Shown: positions 9,357-17,678 of the stretch, in pieces
Numbering within the stretch: the stretch's first letter is position 1
How the letters are laid out: every line of letters starts with the position of its first letter
Assembly: GCA_022843605.1 (NCBI GenBank)
Contig: JALHNI010000014.1
Span: forward strand, 1,948 to 65,947
DNA length: 64,000 nucleotides
Direction: 5' to 3'
From: Bryobacter sp.
GTDB lineage: Bacteria > Acidobacteriota > Terriglobia > Bryobacterales > Bryobacteraceae
The notes under the pieces: generated by a model
What the model was told of the DNA's origin: nothing
Seen by the model: the letters and a program-made list of their open reading frames with translations, nothing else
Databases searched by the model: none
Program-made: the position numbers and the translations under genes

Positions 9357-11069
9357 ATGCGCCGTCGTGCCTTTCTTCCTCTCGCATTTACTCCCTTACT
9401 CGCCGGTGAAGAGTATACTTACGGGCCGGATTCGTCACGCCAACCGAACGTACCCGCCGGCAAAGTTACGAAGCACGTCTGGACTACCAGCACCGTTTAT
9501 CCCGGCACCACGCACGACTATTGGATCTATGTGCCCGCCCAGTACGATACCACAAAGCCCGCGGCGGTGATGGTCTTTCAGGACGGCAGCAGCTTCGTCA
9601 ACGAAACCGGGGCTTTCCGCGTTCCCATTGTCTTCGATAATCTGATTCACAAGGGCGAGATGCCGGTAACGATCGGGATCTTTGTGAGCCCGGGTATCCT
9701 GCCTCCGCGCAACGCCACGGAGCAGGCCCGCTTCTATCGCAGCTTCGAATACGACGCCGTCACCGGGCGCTATGCCCGCTTCCTGATGGACGAGATTCTG
9801 CCCGCCGTGGGTAAGTCCTACCGGCTCACCGATAACCCGAATCTTCGCGCCATTTCCGGCTCTTCATCTGGCGGCAATTGCTCAGTCAATGCGGCCTGGG
9901 AACGCCCCGATGCCTTTCGCCGCGTTGTTAGTTTCATTGCCGGATTTACGCATCAGCGCGGGGCGCTGATTCTGCCTTCGCAAGTGCGTAAGTTCGAAGG
10001 CAAACCCCTGCGGATCTTTCTGCAGGACGGTACCGGCGACGTCAATATTCAAAGTAACCAGGATATGATCGCCGCCCTGGACCAGGCAGGCTATGACGCC
10101 AAGCTCGTGGTCGGCACCGAAGGCCACAACTCGAAGCACGGCGGTCCGCTACTGCCTGATGCCCTGCGCTGGGCCTGGCGCGATTGGAATCAGCCGATCA
10201 GGAAGCCGCTCAAGTCCTTCGCGGCCCGCTTTGTGGATCCCGCCCTCGAGTGGGAACCGGTGAGCCGCGGCCATCGCTTCACCGAAGGCCCGGCGGTCGA
10301 CCCCGACGGCAACGTTTACTTCTCCGATATTCCCAACAATCGGATTCACAAGATCGACCACGCTTCCGGCAAAGTCAGCCTCTTCAAAGAAGATACCGGC
10401 GGCGCCAATGGCCTCATGTTCGGACCCGACGGCCGCCTCTACGCCTGCCAGAACGGGCGTCGCCGGATTGCCGCCTACGACAAGGACGGCAAGGAGTCCG
10501 TCATCGCCGAAGGCGCCGGCTGCAACGACATCGCGGTCACCGCCAGGGGCGAACTCTACTTCACCGAACCTCAGGCGCGCCGCGTCTGGTTCGTCAACGC
10601 GCAAGGCGAAAAGCGCGTGGTGCATGAAGGCATCACGTCACCCAACGGAGTCCGGCTGTCGCCCGATCATTCGCTGCTGTTGGTCGCCGATTCGGCCACC
10701 CGGTGGGTCTGGTCCTTCCAGATTCAGCCCGATGGCTCACTCGCCTACGGCCTCGCCTTCCACCGGCTGGAAATTGAAGATGAGGTCGGCGAAGGCCAAA
10801 CGCGCACGAGCGCCGACGGCTTCACCGTCGACACCGAGGGCTTCCTCTATGTGGGCACTCGGCTCGGCCTTCAAGTCTCTGATCCTGCCGGGAGAGTCTC
10901 CGCCGTCCTGCTGAAGCCGGAAGGCAAAGTAATCTCCAACGCCGTCTTCGCCGGGCCGTCCCTGGACACGCTCTACGTCACGGCGCAGGACTCGGTCTTC
11001 CGACGCCGCACTCTACGCCAAGGCGTCTTCCCGTGGAAGGCATCGAAGCCACCGGCACCCAGGCTCTAA
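9357..11069 (+). CDS. Esterase / SMP-30 gluconolactonase fusion, exported
   Basis: 570 residues in two halves. After a weak signal (MRRRAFLPLAFTPLLAGEEY), residues about 30-285 form an alpha/beta-hydrolase of the enterochelin-esterase/esterase-D type, with nucleophile elbow ISGSSSGGNCS and a late EGHNSKHGG that can supply the catalytic His. Residues about 300-560 form an SMP-30/gluconolactonase six-bladed propeller with FTEGPAVDPDGNVYFSDI, GGANGLMFGPDGRLYACQ and SPNGVRLSPDHSLLLVADSA, which hold the usual Glu/Asn/Asp metal ligands. A plausible joint role is hydrolysis of sugar esters and lactones outside the cytoplasm. It begins seven bases after the DUF1501 stop and is the last gene of the operon; the next gene is convergent. 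Confidence 0.88.
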   Translation: MRRRAFLPLAFTPLLAGEEYTYGPDSSRQPNVPAGKVTKHVWTTSTVYPGTTHDYWIYVPAQYDTTKPAAVMVFQDGSSFVNETGAFRVPIVFDNLIHKGEMPVTIGIFVSPGILPPRNATEQARFYRSFEYDAVTGRYARFLMDEILPAVGKSYRLTDNPNLRAISGSSSGGNCSVNAAWERPDAFRRVVSFIAGFTHQRGALILPSQVRKFEGKPLRIFLQDGTGDVNIQSNQDMIAALDQAGYDAKLVVGTEGHNSKHGGPLLPDALRWAWRDWNQPIRKPLKSFAARFVDPALEWEPVSRGHRFTEGPAVDPDGNVYFSDIPNNRIHKIDHASGKVSLFKEDTGGANGLMFGPDGRLYACQNGRRRIAAYDKDGKESVIAEGAGCNDIAVTARGELYFTEPQARRVWFVNAQGEKRVVHEGITSPNGVRLSPDHSLLLVADSATRWVWSFQIQPDGSLAYGLAFHRLEIEDEVGEGQTRTSADGFTVDTEGFLYVGTRLGLQVSDPAGRVSAVLLKPEGKVISNAVFAGPSLDTLYVTAQDSVFRRRTLRQGVFPWKASKPPAPRL

Positions 11070-11083
11070 GCTCAAGGCTCCGG

Positions 11084-11782
11084 TTAGCTATTTCTGGTGC
11101 CGGCCGTCGCCGAGGCGGCGGAGACTTCCAGCACCTCATGATCGAAATCGACCTGGAACTTATTTTCCAAACGCTCCAGCCGCGCGTTGACCGCCTTGAG
11201 TTGAATGATGGCGGAGCGGGCCGGGCCCCTGCGAGGATTCTCCTCCCGTAGTGTTTCGGTGGCAGCCAGAATCTCACCTCGCGCGACATTCACCTCCCTC
11301 AGCAGTCCATGGCCCAGCAGCGCCATCGCGGAAAGGCGTGAGGACGAGCTGATGTGCCGGAAGGTGGAGTTCAGCTCTTGGCCGAGGCCATTGAAGGCCG
11401 CCGTCAGTTCCCCGATCTCATCCTTGCGATCCACGGGCAAAGCGGACTTCCAGGTTCCGCGGCCCATCACGTTAATCTGTGCCAGTAGGCGTCCAATGGG
11501 GCGGTAGAACACGCGGTACCAAATATAGTTCAGCACCGCCACGGAAATGATCAGCGTGAGGAGGGCATGCGCCAGGCGCCAAGCCGTAACACTCGCAAAC
11601 ATCCGGCTGCGCGTGGCCCTGAGCTTTGCGAGCGCCACGTTGTGGTCCGCCGTTTCCATCAAAATCGCCTCGTGTTCCGCCAATAGGGCGGCCGTCTGCC
11701 GGAAGCTCAGCCATTCGGAGATGCCGAAAAGGACCAGCACCACGGCGGAGGTAATCAGGACGAGTCTCCATCGTAAAGTCAT
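11084..11782 (-). CDS. HAMP-domain membrane protein with kinase-dead DHp-like helix
   Basis: 232 residues. Membrane segments at about residues 8-24 and 68-88 flank a short (about 43-residue) periplasmic helix. A HAMP domain covers about 89-142 (RPIGRLLAQI, ending DEIGELTAAFNGL). The following helix resembles a histidine-kinase dimerisation domain (RLSAMALLGHGLLREVN), but the H-box position where GVAHEIN is usual reads GLLREVN, so Arg162 replaces the phosphoacceptor His. No ATPase domain follows; the protein ends in a coiled-coil-like helix (KAVNARLERLENKFQ). It is probably a membrane signalling or scaffolding protein that cannot autophosphorylate. It is convergent with the esterase/SMP-30 gene, 14 bases away. 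Confidence 0.8.
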   Translation of the reverse strand: MTLRWRLVLITSAVVLVLFGISEWLSFRQTAALLAEHEAILMETADHNVALAKLRATRSRMFASVTAWRLAHALLTLIISVAVLNYIWYRVFYRPIGRLLAQINVMGRGTWKSALPVDRKDEIGELTAAFNGLGQELNSTFRHISSSSRLSAMALLGHGLLREVNVARGEILAATETLREENPRRGPARSAIIQLKAVNARLERLENKFQVDFDHEVLEVSAASATAGTRNS

Positions 11783-11846
11783 GCGAACACTTTCCCTTCA
11801 TTCTGTTTTCGTAGTGGGTACGAAGGTACCGAGCTTTGAAAAAGGG

Positions 11847-12227
11847 TCAGAGGGAGGGCGGAGCGCGGGCGGGGGGACGCTGGCTCCAGATGGTGGATCG
11901 GGCAAGTAAGTCGCATTCGCGAACGAAATTCCAGCCGCAGACCTCAACCGGAAGCGGCATCGTCACCAGGACCGCATGGGTTGGTCCGTCGCCACCGAGG
12001 GTCTTGTGGCGGGAGGCGGCTAGATTGCTCAGGACATGAGGCGCCGAGGGGATGACACGCGATGACCGGGTGAACTTCTCCACCTCGTGATCCTGCGAGT
12101 CCGGGCCTGCGGTCGCACCGGCGAGCAGCACCGAGGCTGCAAGCACGATGGCCAGCAGGCCGGCTTGCGGGATCGCTCGCAAAGTCGAAGCCAACACGCC
12201 TTCAGCATACCGCTCTTGGCAGGCCAC
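11847..12227 (-). CDS. Small predicted exported protein, unknown function
   Basis: 126 residues from GTG 12227. A hydrophobic stretch (LLAIVLAASVLLAGATA, about residues 23-40) looks like a signal peptide or membrane anchor, followed by a polar, Ser/Arg/His-rich segment with two cysteines near the C-terminus. I recognise no family. It lies 64 bases upstream of the HAMP gene on the same strand, which hints at a shared transcript. Codon third positions are G/C-biased as in neighbours, supporting coding, but the Pro/Arg-rich tail is unremarkable and the start is uncertain; a later GTG or TTG start is possible. Confidence 0.45.
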   Translation of the reverse strand: MACQERYAEGVLASTLRAIPQAGLLAIVLAASVLLAGATAGPDSQDHEVEKFTRSSRVIPSAPHVLSNLAASRHKTLGGDGPTHAVLVTMPLPVEVCGWNFVRECDLLARSTIWSQRPPARAPPSL

Positions 12228-12427
12228 GTCGCGGCTTTAAAGTCGGTCACGAATTCAGCGAGATTTCTCAACTCCAACGCCCACAACGGCTTCCGCTCAT
12301 CTATCGCCCAAGCGGAGGCGAAAAGTTTGCATGCCTCTGCGATTCTGAAGCTATGGGCCTTCGTGAATCAAGCCAGCCATAGGAAAACCGGCGAAATCGG
12401 GTTCGCTCCGTAGCCCTATGCAAGCCT

Positions 12428-13375
12428 CTACTCACCCGGGAGTCGTCGCGCAAAGATTGCCAGGCTGCTCGCCACCGCGCGAATTCGCGGGCTGCCGGCA
12501 GGAACGTTGAGCAACCGGCCTTTGCCGGACGCTGCATCTTGCTCCACCAGCGTCACCGATCCGCCTCCGTCCAGATTGAGCGCATCGTGCACGGCGTAGT
12601 CGCGCAGCAGCAAACTTGCAGCCTCAGTCACGGTGAGGCCTCGGCTGCCGCTCGCATTGTCGACGGTAAAGAGAATGAGCGTCCGCCGGTCCTCCGTCAG
12701 ACCGATGATGGTCCGGGCATTGGGCACCGCGTACCACGAGCGTTGATTCGAGTAACTCCCCGGCCCACCCTCCGTCAGGAGGCCCTCTGGCCGCATCTCG
12801 TCCGCATAGTCAGGAATCGTCACCACTCCGCCCGTAATGATCTGCGCCGAACCCGAAATGGCATTGTGTAATGTAACTTCTTCGCGCACACGCATCCCAT
12901 CCGCGTCACCCGGATCGGCATGCACGATGGAGGCGCGGTTCTCCGCGTCAATGTTGAGCGCCGGGGCGCGAGCCACGAGCGCGTAAGACTGTTTCGGCAA
13001 CTCGAAGCCCGAAAAGACATCGCCTTGCGAAGCGGCAAGTCCGATGAGATCAGCGTCACGCTCCGTGGAAGGGAATGGCTCGAAAAAATGCCCGTTGATC
13101 GCCAGTTGAGCGTGCTCTTGTTCCAGAAACTCGAGCGTTGTTTGCCGGAGAGCTTCACGCGGGCCCACCGCGCTTCGTCCCGACAACTTGAAGGACAAGC
13201 CCGGCGTGGCCAAGTCGACCTTAATGAGATGAATACTGACGGGCCGTGGCACGCTATCTGAGCGGTGAATATGGGTAACGCCCGCGAACGGATGGCGGAC
13301 CGTCTCCTCTGCGCCCGCCAGGGTTGCCAGTAGGACGAAGATCGAGACGCATCGCAGCCGCGGTAACTGAATCAC
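12428..13375 (-). CDS. Phosphodiester glycosidase (NAGPA) family exported protein
   Basis: 315 residues with signal peptide (VSIFVLLATLAGAEE). The family (NAGPA/DUF2233-like) cleaves GlcNAc-phosphodiesters in its animal members; bacterial members are linked to exopolysaccharide and cell-wall biology. Landmarks: AQLAINGHFFEP near residue 90, GVVTIPDYADEMRPEG, ARTIIGLTEDRRTLILFTVD and the strongly conserved ALNLDGGGSVTL followed by a final SSLAIFARR. All expected elements are present at normal length. It starts 11 bases downstream of the LRR gene stop, so it is probably the last gene of the 19608-12428 operon. Confidence 0.87.
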   Translation of the reverse strand: MIQLPRLRCVSIFVLLATLAGAEETVRHPFAGVTHIHRSDSVPRPVSIHLIKVDLATPGLSFKLSGRSAVGPREALRQTTLEFLEQEHAQLAINGHFFEPFPSTERDADLIGLAASQGDVFSGFELPKQSYALVARAPALNIDAENRASIVHADPGDADGMRVREEVTLHNAISGSAQIITGGVVTIPDYADEMRPEGLLTEGGPGSYSNQRSWYAVPNARTIIGLTEDRRTLILFTVDNASGSRGLTVTEAASLLLRDYAVHDALNLDGGGSVTLVEQDAASGKGRLLNVPAGSPRIRAVASSLAIFARRLPGE

Positions 13376-13386
13376 GGGATGGTCGA

Positions 13387-14373
13387 TTAGTTATTGCGGA
13401 AATTCGCTGACTTAGCTTCCCAGGCGCCATGCAGAATGCGCATCTTCGGTCGAGCAGTGCGGAGCGCAGCAAGGCCTTTCGCTGTAACCGCGGTGCCCTT
13501 CAGATCGACTTCTTCGAGACTCGGGAAGGTGGCCAGAATGCCAGCCGCTTCGTCATCAATGCGGTCGCAACCTTCCAGCTTCAACCGTTGTAGCTTGGTT
13601 AAGGCTTTCATCTTCTCGAGGCGGCGCGGAGTAACGCTCATCGCGCTGACCGTCGCGAATCGAGTACCTTCCGAACCTACCCCGATCGAGTTACAGCCGA
13701 AGCGCAATTCACGCAACTGGCTGAGGGTGACGATGGCCTCCAGGCCGACGTCTGACATGTTCACCGACCACACATTGGAGTCAGTCCCCTGCCGGCCGCT
13801 GAGGTCGAGAAACGTCAAACCCGGCATCTGCCTTAAAGCTTGCAAGCCGGCGTCGCCTAACTCATTGCCGCCGATCGAGAGCGCCTTCAGATTCTGCAGT
13901 ACAGCCAATCGTTCGAGGCCCACATCGGTCAACATGACGGACCCGAGATCGAGGGTTTCAATCGTGCTGATACCGGCAATATGGTCCAGCGAGGTATCGC
14001 TTACCTTAGTGCCATGCAAAACAAGCCGTTTTAGCTTCTTCCAGTTCTTGATCGCCGCCACGCCTTCGTCAGTCACGTATTCGGCAAAACGAAGGTCAAG
14101 GTCAACCACACCAGACAAGTTACGCAGTTCCTGCATCCCCTGATCGGTGACGCGAGTCAGAGAGAGGTTCAGCATGGTGAGAGCCGGCAACTGCGACAGC
14201 TTGCGCAAGTCGGCATCGGTAACCCAACTTGCGCGAAAGTCGATGGCGGTGATGCGGCCCGCGGCATCGCGAGTCGCCCGGCCGCCGGCATCTTCGATCC
14301 ATTGCGAATCGTTCGCACCGGACTCGGCGCCGTAAGCCGAAAGTGTCAAGGCGAACAACATTAAAAGCTTCAT
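13387..14373 (-). CDS. Exported leucine-rich-repeat protein (short paralogue)
   Basis: 328 residues. Signal peptide MKLLMLFALTLSAYGAES, then an N-terminal cap (WIEDAGGRATRDAAGRITAI) and a solenoid of roughly 24-residue LRRs of the L..L.L..T.VTD.GL..L type, from about residue 55 to 310. One repeat is interrupted by an insertion around residues 225-250. Such LRR proteins bind ligands or proteins; no enzyme domain is present. It overlaps the longer LRR gene by four bases (ATGA) and its cap resembles two segments of that protein, so it is a tandem relative. Position downstream of a DUF1592/DUF1552 pair suggests an accessory role in that exported system. Confidence 0.86.
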   Translation of the reverse strand: MKLLMLFALTLSAYGAESGANDSQWIEDAGGRATRDAAGRITAIDFRASWVTDADLRKLSQLPALTMLNLSLTRVTDQGMQELRNLSGVVDLDLRFAEYVTDEGVAAIKNWKKLKRLVLHGTKVSDTSLDHIAGISTIETLDLGSVMLTDVGLERLAVLQNLKALSIGGNELGDAGLQALRQMPGLTFLDLSGRQGTDSNVWSVNMSDVGLEAIVTLSQLRELRFGCNSIGVGSEGTRFATVSAMSVTPRRLEKMKALTKLQRLKLEGCDRIDDEAAGILATFPSLEEVDLKGTAVTAKGLAALRTARPKMRILHGAWEAKSANFRNN

Positions 14374-16340
14374 CGGGTCCTCCGGTGCGGCAATGCCGAA
14401 TCGCGGTCGAAAACTATCTGGCAGGAGGCTAAGGACTTCTTCAATTCGTCGTAGCCCTTCTCGGACACCAGCGTGTGATAAAGATTTAGCGACTTCAACG
14501 AACCCATCGCTTTCAAGGATGCGATCCCTTGGTCCGTAACGTGGGCATTGTCCAGGCTCAAATCGCTGATCGCGGGCAGCGTCATTAGGGCGACCAGGCT
14601 CTTGTCGTCTACGGTGGTGTAATCCAGGTTCACGGATTGAAGCTTCTTCAGCGAGCCAAGTACGGCCGTTGTCGAACTCCCCGCCCGTGTCCGGAACATG
14701 GAGATCCGCTCCAGATTCACCAGCGTCTTCAGGGCCACAAGGGCATCGTCCGTAAAGCGGGTCTGATTTAGGTTCAGTTCGCGCAACTGGGTCAGTTGGC
14801 CGATCCGCGGAAGGGAGTCATCGCCGATGTCGGTCCCGGCCAAATGCAGCGACTCCAAGCGCTCAAGACCCGTCATCTGTTTGAACCCGACATCGCTGAT
14901 CTCGACATAACTCAGCCGGAGGGCCGTCAATCCGCTCAACTTACTCAGCGCGGGCAATGCCCGGTCGTCGATTCGCGTGGCGCCCAAGTCAAGTTCGCGC
15001 AGCTTACTGAGTTTCGCGAGCTCGCCCAACCCGGGACCTTCCACCAGTGTGCCCGCCAGCCGAAGCACCTCTAGCGCGCCGAGGCGCGCCACCGAACTGA
15101 GTCCGGCATCGGAAACCGTGGTGTTGCTTAAGTCAAGAAGACGTAAGTGGGCCAAGCCGGCTAGCGAAGCCACGCCGAGGTCGCCTACCTGGGTCGCCTG
15201 GACATTCAACTCTTCAAGCTCGCCCGCTCGTGCAAGGAACGTCAGTTGCGCATCGCTTACTGGTGTCGTCGAAAGGTCCACCGCCCGTAGCCGGCCGTCC
15301 TTTAGGGTGGCCTTGCCGCCGATCGCCTGAACCCAAGCCGCGATCGCGGCTTGCGTGTCGTCAGCCGGGCGGGCCGCGCCAGAACCCTTTGCGCGCACCG
15401 ACACAGCGCCCACATACTGCACCTTGGCCTGCGGCAACGCGGCACGCAAAGCGTCCACGCCATTGCTGGTAACGCGGCTGTAGCGCAGGTCGACGTCGGC
15501 CAATTGCTTCAGCGACGCCAATCTCGCCACACCGGCATTAGTGATTCGCGTCCGATACAAGTCCAGGCCGCGCAGATTCGTCATCCCCGCAAACACATCC
15601 AAGCTTGCATCCGTCGCCAGCGCCCCGCGCAAATTCAAGACGCGCATTTTGGTGAGATTCCGTAACGAGGCAATGCCCTTGTCCGTGACACGCGCTCCCG
15701 ACAGATCCAATTCTTCAAGCTGAGTGAGTTCGGCCAGATGCCGCATTCCTTCGTCGGTGACGAGGGTGTCACGCAACAGCAGCCGCCGCAATTGCTTTAA
15801 GCCAGCCAACGTCGCCAACCCTTCGTCGGTGTAGCGAGTGTTGTTCAGGTCCAGGCTGCGCAGATTCACAAAACTCGAAAGATTCGCTTTGGTTAGCGTG
15901 CATTGCGAACAACGCAATTCCTTGAGTTGCGTCAGTTCCTTCAGCGCCTCCATGCCGTTGTCGCGAATATTGATGTTGGTGGCGAAGTGCCAACCCACAT
16001 ACAGCCGCTCGAGATTCTTAAGCGTCGCGAGCGTCTTAAATACTTCGTTCGCATTCTCGTTACCGCCGCCGGGGTTCCACACCGGGCCCGGCAGAAACAA
16101 GTCTCGCAGCCCGGTGAGGCCGGCCAACTTCACTAGCTCACCCGGCGGCATCACGGTTCCAGTAAGATCCACACCGCGGATGCGGATGTCCCCCGTCGGC
16201 AACTGGCTCAAATCACGGACCGGCGACGCCTGCCCCTCGAGCGTCACCACGCCTTCCCAGCGGATTACCCACTCGGCAATCTCGCGCTCAGAAGCCAGCA
16301 CTGACGCCGGAAGCAGCAACAGGAAAAGTAAGTTCCGCAT
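14370..16340 (-). CDS. Exported leucine-rich-repeat protein (long, internally duplicated)
   Basis: 656 residues. Signal peptide MRNLLFLLLLPASVLASE, an N-terminal cap (EWVIRWEGVVTLEGQ), a first LRR solenoid to about residue 305, a linker, then a second cap (AWVQAIGGKATLKDGRLRAV) and second solenoid to about 635. The two halves and the 328-residue neighbour therefore share one cap-plus-solenoid plan. Repeats follow L.LR.L.L..T.VTD.G, about 24 residues each. No catalytic motif. Its start codon abuts the stop of the DUF1552 gene with no spacer, so translation is probably coupled, and its own stop overlaps the next LRR start. Confidence 0.88.
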   Translation of the reverse strand: MRNLLFLLLLPASVLASEREIAEWVIRWEGVVTLEGQASPVRDLSQLPTGDIRIRGVDLTGTVMPPGELVKLAGLTGLRDLFLPGPVWNPGGGNENANEVFKTLATLKNLERLYVGWHFATNINIRDNGMEALKELTQLKELRCSQCTLTKANLSSFVNLRSLDLNNTRYTDEGLATLAGLKQLRRLLLRDTLVTDEGMRHLAELTQLEELDLSGARVTDKGIASLRNLTKMRVLNLRGALATDASLDVFAGMTNLRGLDLYRTRITNAGVARLASLKQLADVDLRYSRVTSNGVDALRAALPQAKVQYVGAVSVRAKGSGAARPADDTQAAIAAWVQAIGGKATLKDGRLRAVDLSTTPVSDAQLTFLARAGELEELNVQATQVGDLGVASLAGLAHLRLLDLSNTTVSDAGLSSVARLGALEVLRLAGTLVEGPGLGELAKLSKLRELDLGATRIDDRALPALSKLSGLTALRLSYVEISDVGFKQMTGLERLESLHLAGTDIGDDSLPRIGQLTQLRELNLNQTRFTDDALVALKTLVNLERISMFRTRAGSSTTAVLGSLKKLQSVNLDYTTVDDKSLVALMTLPAISDLSLDNAHVTDQGIASLKAMGSLKSLNLYHTLVSEKGYDELKKSLASCQIVFDRDSALPHRRTR

Positions 16341-17678
16341 CTAAGCTAGCAAGCTACTGATCTTCTTTGTGGCCGTGGGGAACTTACTGATTCCCGCACC
16401 CACGATCTCGTCAGCCACCGTCAAAAAGACATCGCCCGACGTTCCCGTCACGCGCGTGTGCCGTCCCTTCGCGATCTTGCCCACGCCGCCCGCCACCAGC
16501 ATGGCCAAGCCGCTATTCTTATGTGGGTTCGCTTCGGCGTGCTCATGCACAAAGATCAGCGCCGTCCGATCGAACACGCTGGCGTCGCCTTCCGGAATCG
16601 ACTTCAGCTTACCGATCAGGTAGGCGAATTCCTCTACGTGCCACCGGCAGATATCGCGCAGCACCCGCTGACCTTCGGCTCCGTCCGCCCCGCTCACTTT
16701 ACCTTCGGCATGCGTGTAGTCATGGTGCCGCGCTGACGTATAGCCAAGCCAGGGGAAGCGCGAGATACTCTGGCACTTGGTCAACATGTAGGACGCCACC
16801 CGCGTCTGGCGGGTCGCCAAGGCCTGCACCAGCAGATCGCTTTGCAGCTTCGCAATGCGCGGCCAGTCTTTCAGGTCGCCGTCGAAGTCCGGCGGGTCGG
16901 CCTTGCGATACTGCTCCGGCAGCGCCGCAATTGACCGTTCGAGATCGCGAATGCCAGACAAATGCTCATCCAGCCGATTCTGGTCGTCGTTCGGAAGCTT
17001 CTTCTTGAGGGCCGTCGCGTCGTTCTGCACGGCGTCAAGAATGCTGCGCTTCCGATTCACCCAACCCTCTTCGCGTTCGCCAAACAAGCGGTCGAACAAA
17101 CGATGCGGAATCATCTCTGGCGGCAGCGCTCGCTCATAGCCCGCCCAACTCATGTTGCGCTGCATGCTCTCGCCAAAGCTCTCCTGCGCCACGCCGATCT
17201 GCAGTGAGCGGAAACGATTCTCGCCGCCGATCTTGGAGGCGATCACCTGATCGATCGACGGGCCCGAAGGGCCGCGGCCCGTGAACATGGTACCCGTCAT
17301 CAAGCCGCTCATCGAGTTCGTATGGCCATTGCCCTGTCCGTGCGAAGCCGCATTGTCGATGCCGCTCAGGACGTGGAAGTCGCGCCGGAATGCGGCCAGC
17401 GGCGCCAGGCACGGCGTCATCCGGTAGTCAGTGCCTTCCTCGGCCGGAATCCAGTAGCGCTCGGGAATGCCGTTGCCGTTGAACCACAGCACGAAGCGCG
17501 TCTCAATCGGAGCCGGCGCCGCGTCCTTGGCCGGCTCCGCCGCGTAGGCCGTGCCATGCGAGTTGTACATCGACACCAGCGGCGGCAGGCCCACCAGCAC
17601 TGGGCTCCCGGCGGCCGTCAAACCCTGCAATAAACTGCGGCGCGAAACTCGAACGCGCTTAGTGATGACTTGCGACAT
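16341..17678 (-). CDS. DUF1552 family Tat-exported protein
   Basis: 445 residues. The N-terminus has a twin-arginine-type signal ([20 protein letters not shown]). Family landmarks are [40 protein letters not shown], a conserved [25 protein letters not shown] and a C-terminal [20 protein letters not shown]. Unlike the truncated DUF1552 at the left edge, this copy is complete to [15 protein letters not shown]. Function is unknown; it is paired with the DUF1592-type gene, overlapping it by 20 bases, and is followed without spacer by the LRR gene. Confidence 0.93.
   Translation of the reverse strand: MSQVITKRVRVSRRSLLQGLTAAGSPVLVGLPPLVSMYNSHGTAYAAEPAKDAAPAPIETRFVLWFNGNGIPERYWIPAEEGTDYRMTPCLAPLAAFRRDFHVLSGIDNAASHGQGNGHTNSMSGLMTGTMFTGRGPSGPSIDQVIASKIGGENRFRSLQIGVAQESFGESMQRNMSWAGYERALPPEMIPHRLFDRLFGEREEGWVNRKRSILDAVQNDATALKKKLPNDDQNRLDEHLSGIRDLERSIAALPEQYRKADPPDFDGDLKDWPRIAKLQSDLLVQALATRQTRVASYMLTKCQSISRFPWLGYTSARHHDYTHAEGKVSGADGAEGQRVLRDICRWHVEEFAYLIGKLKSIPEGDASVFDRTALIFVHEHAEANPHKNSGLAMLVAGGVGKIAKGRHTRVTGTSGDVFLTVADEIVGAGISKFPTATKKISSLLA

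Noticed and set aside
11051-11103. CCGGCACC ... GGTGCCGG inverted repeat at the end of the esterase/SMP-30 gene
   Set aside because: The loop is about 37 bases and both arms lie within or next to coding ends, so a terminator hairpin is not convincing.
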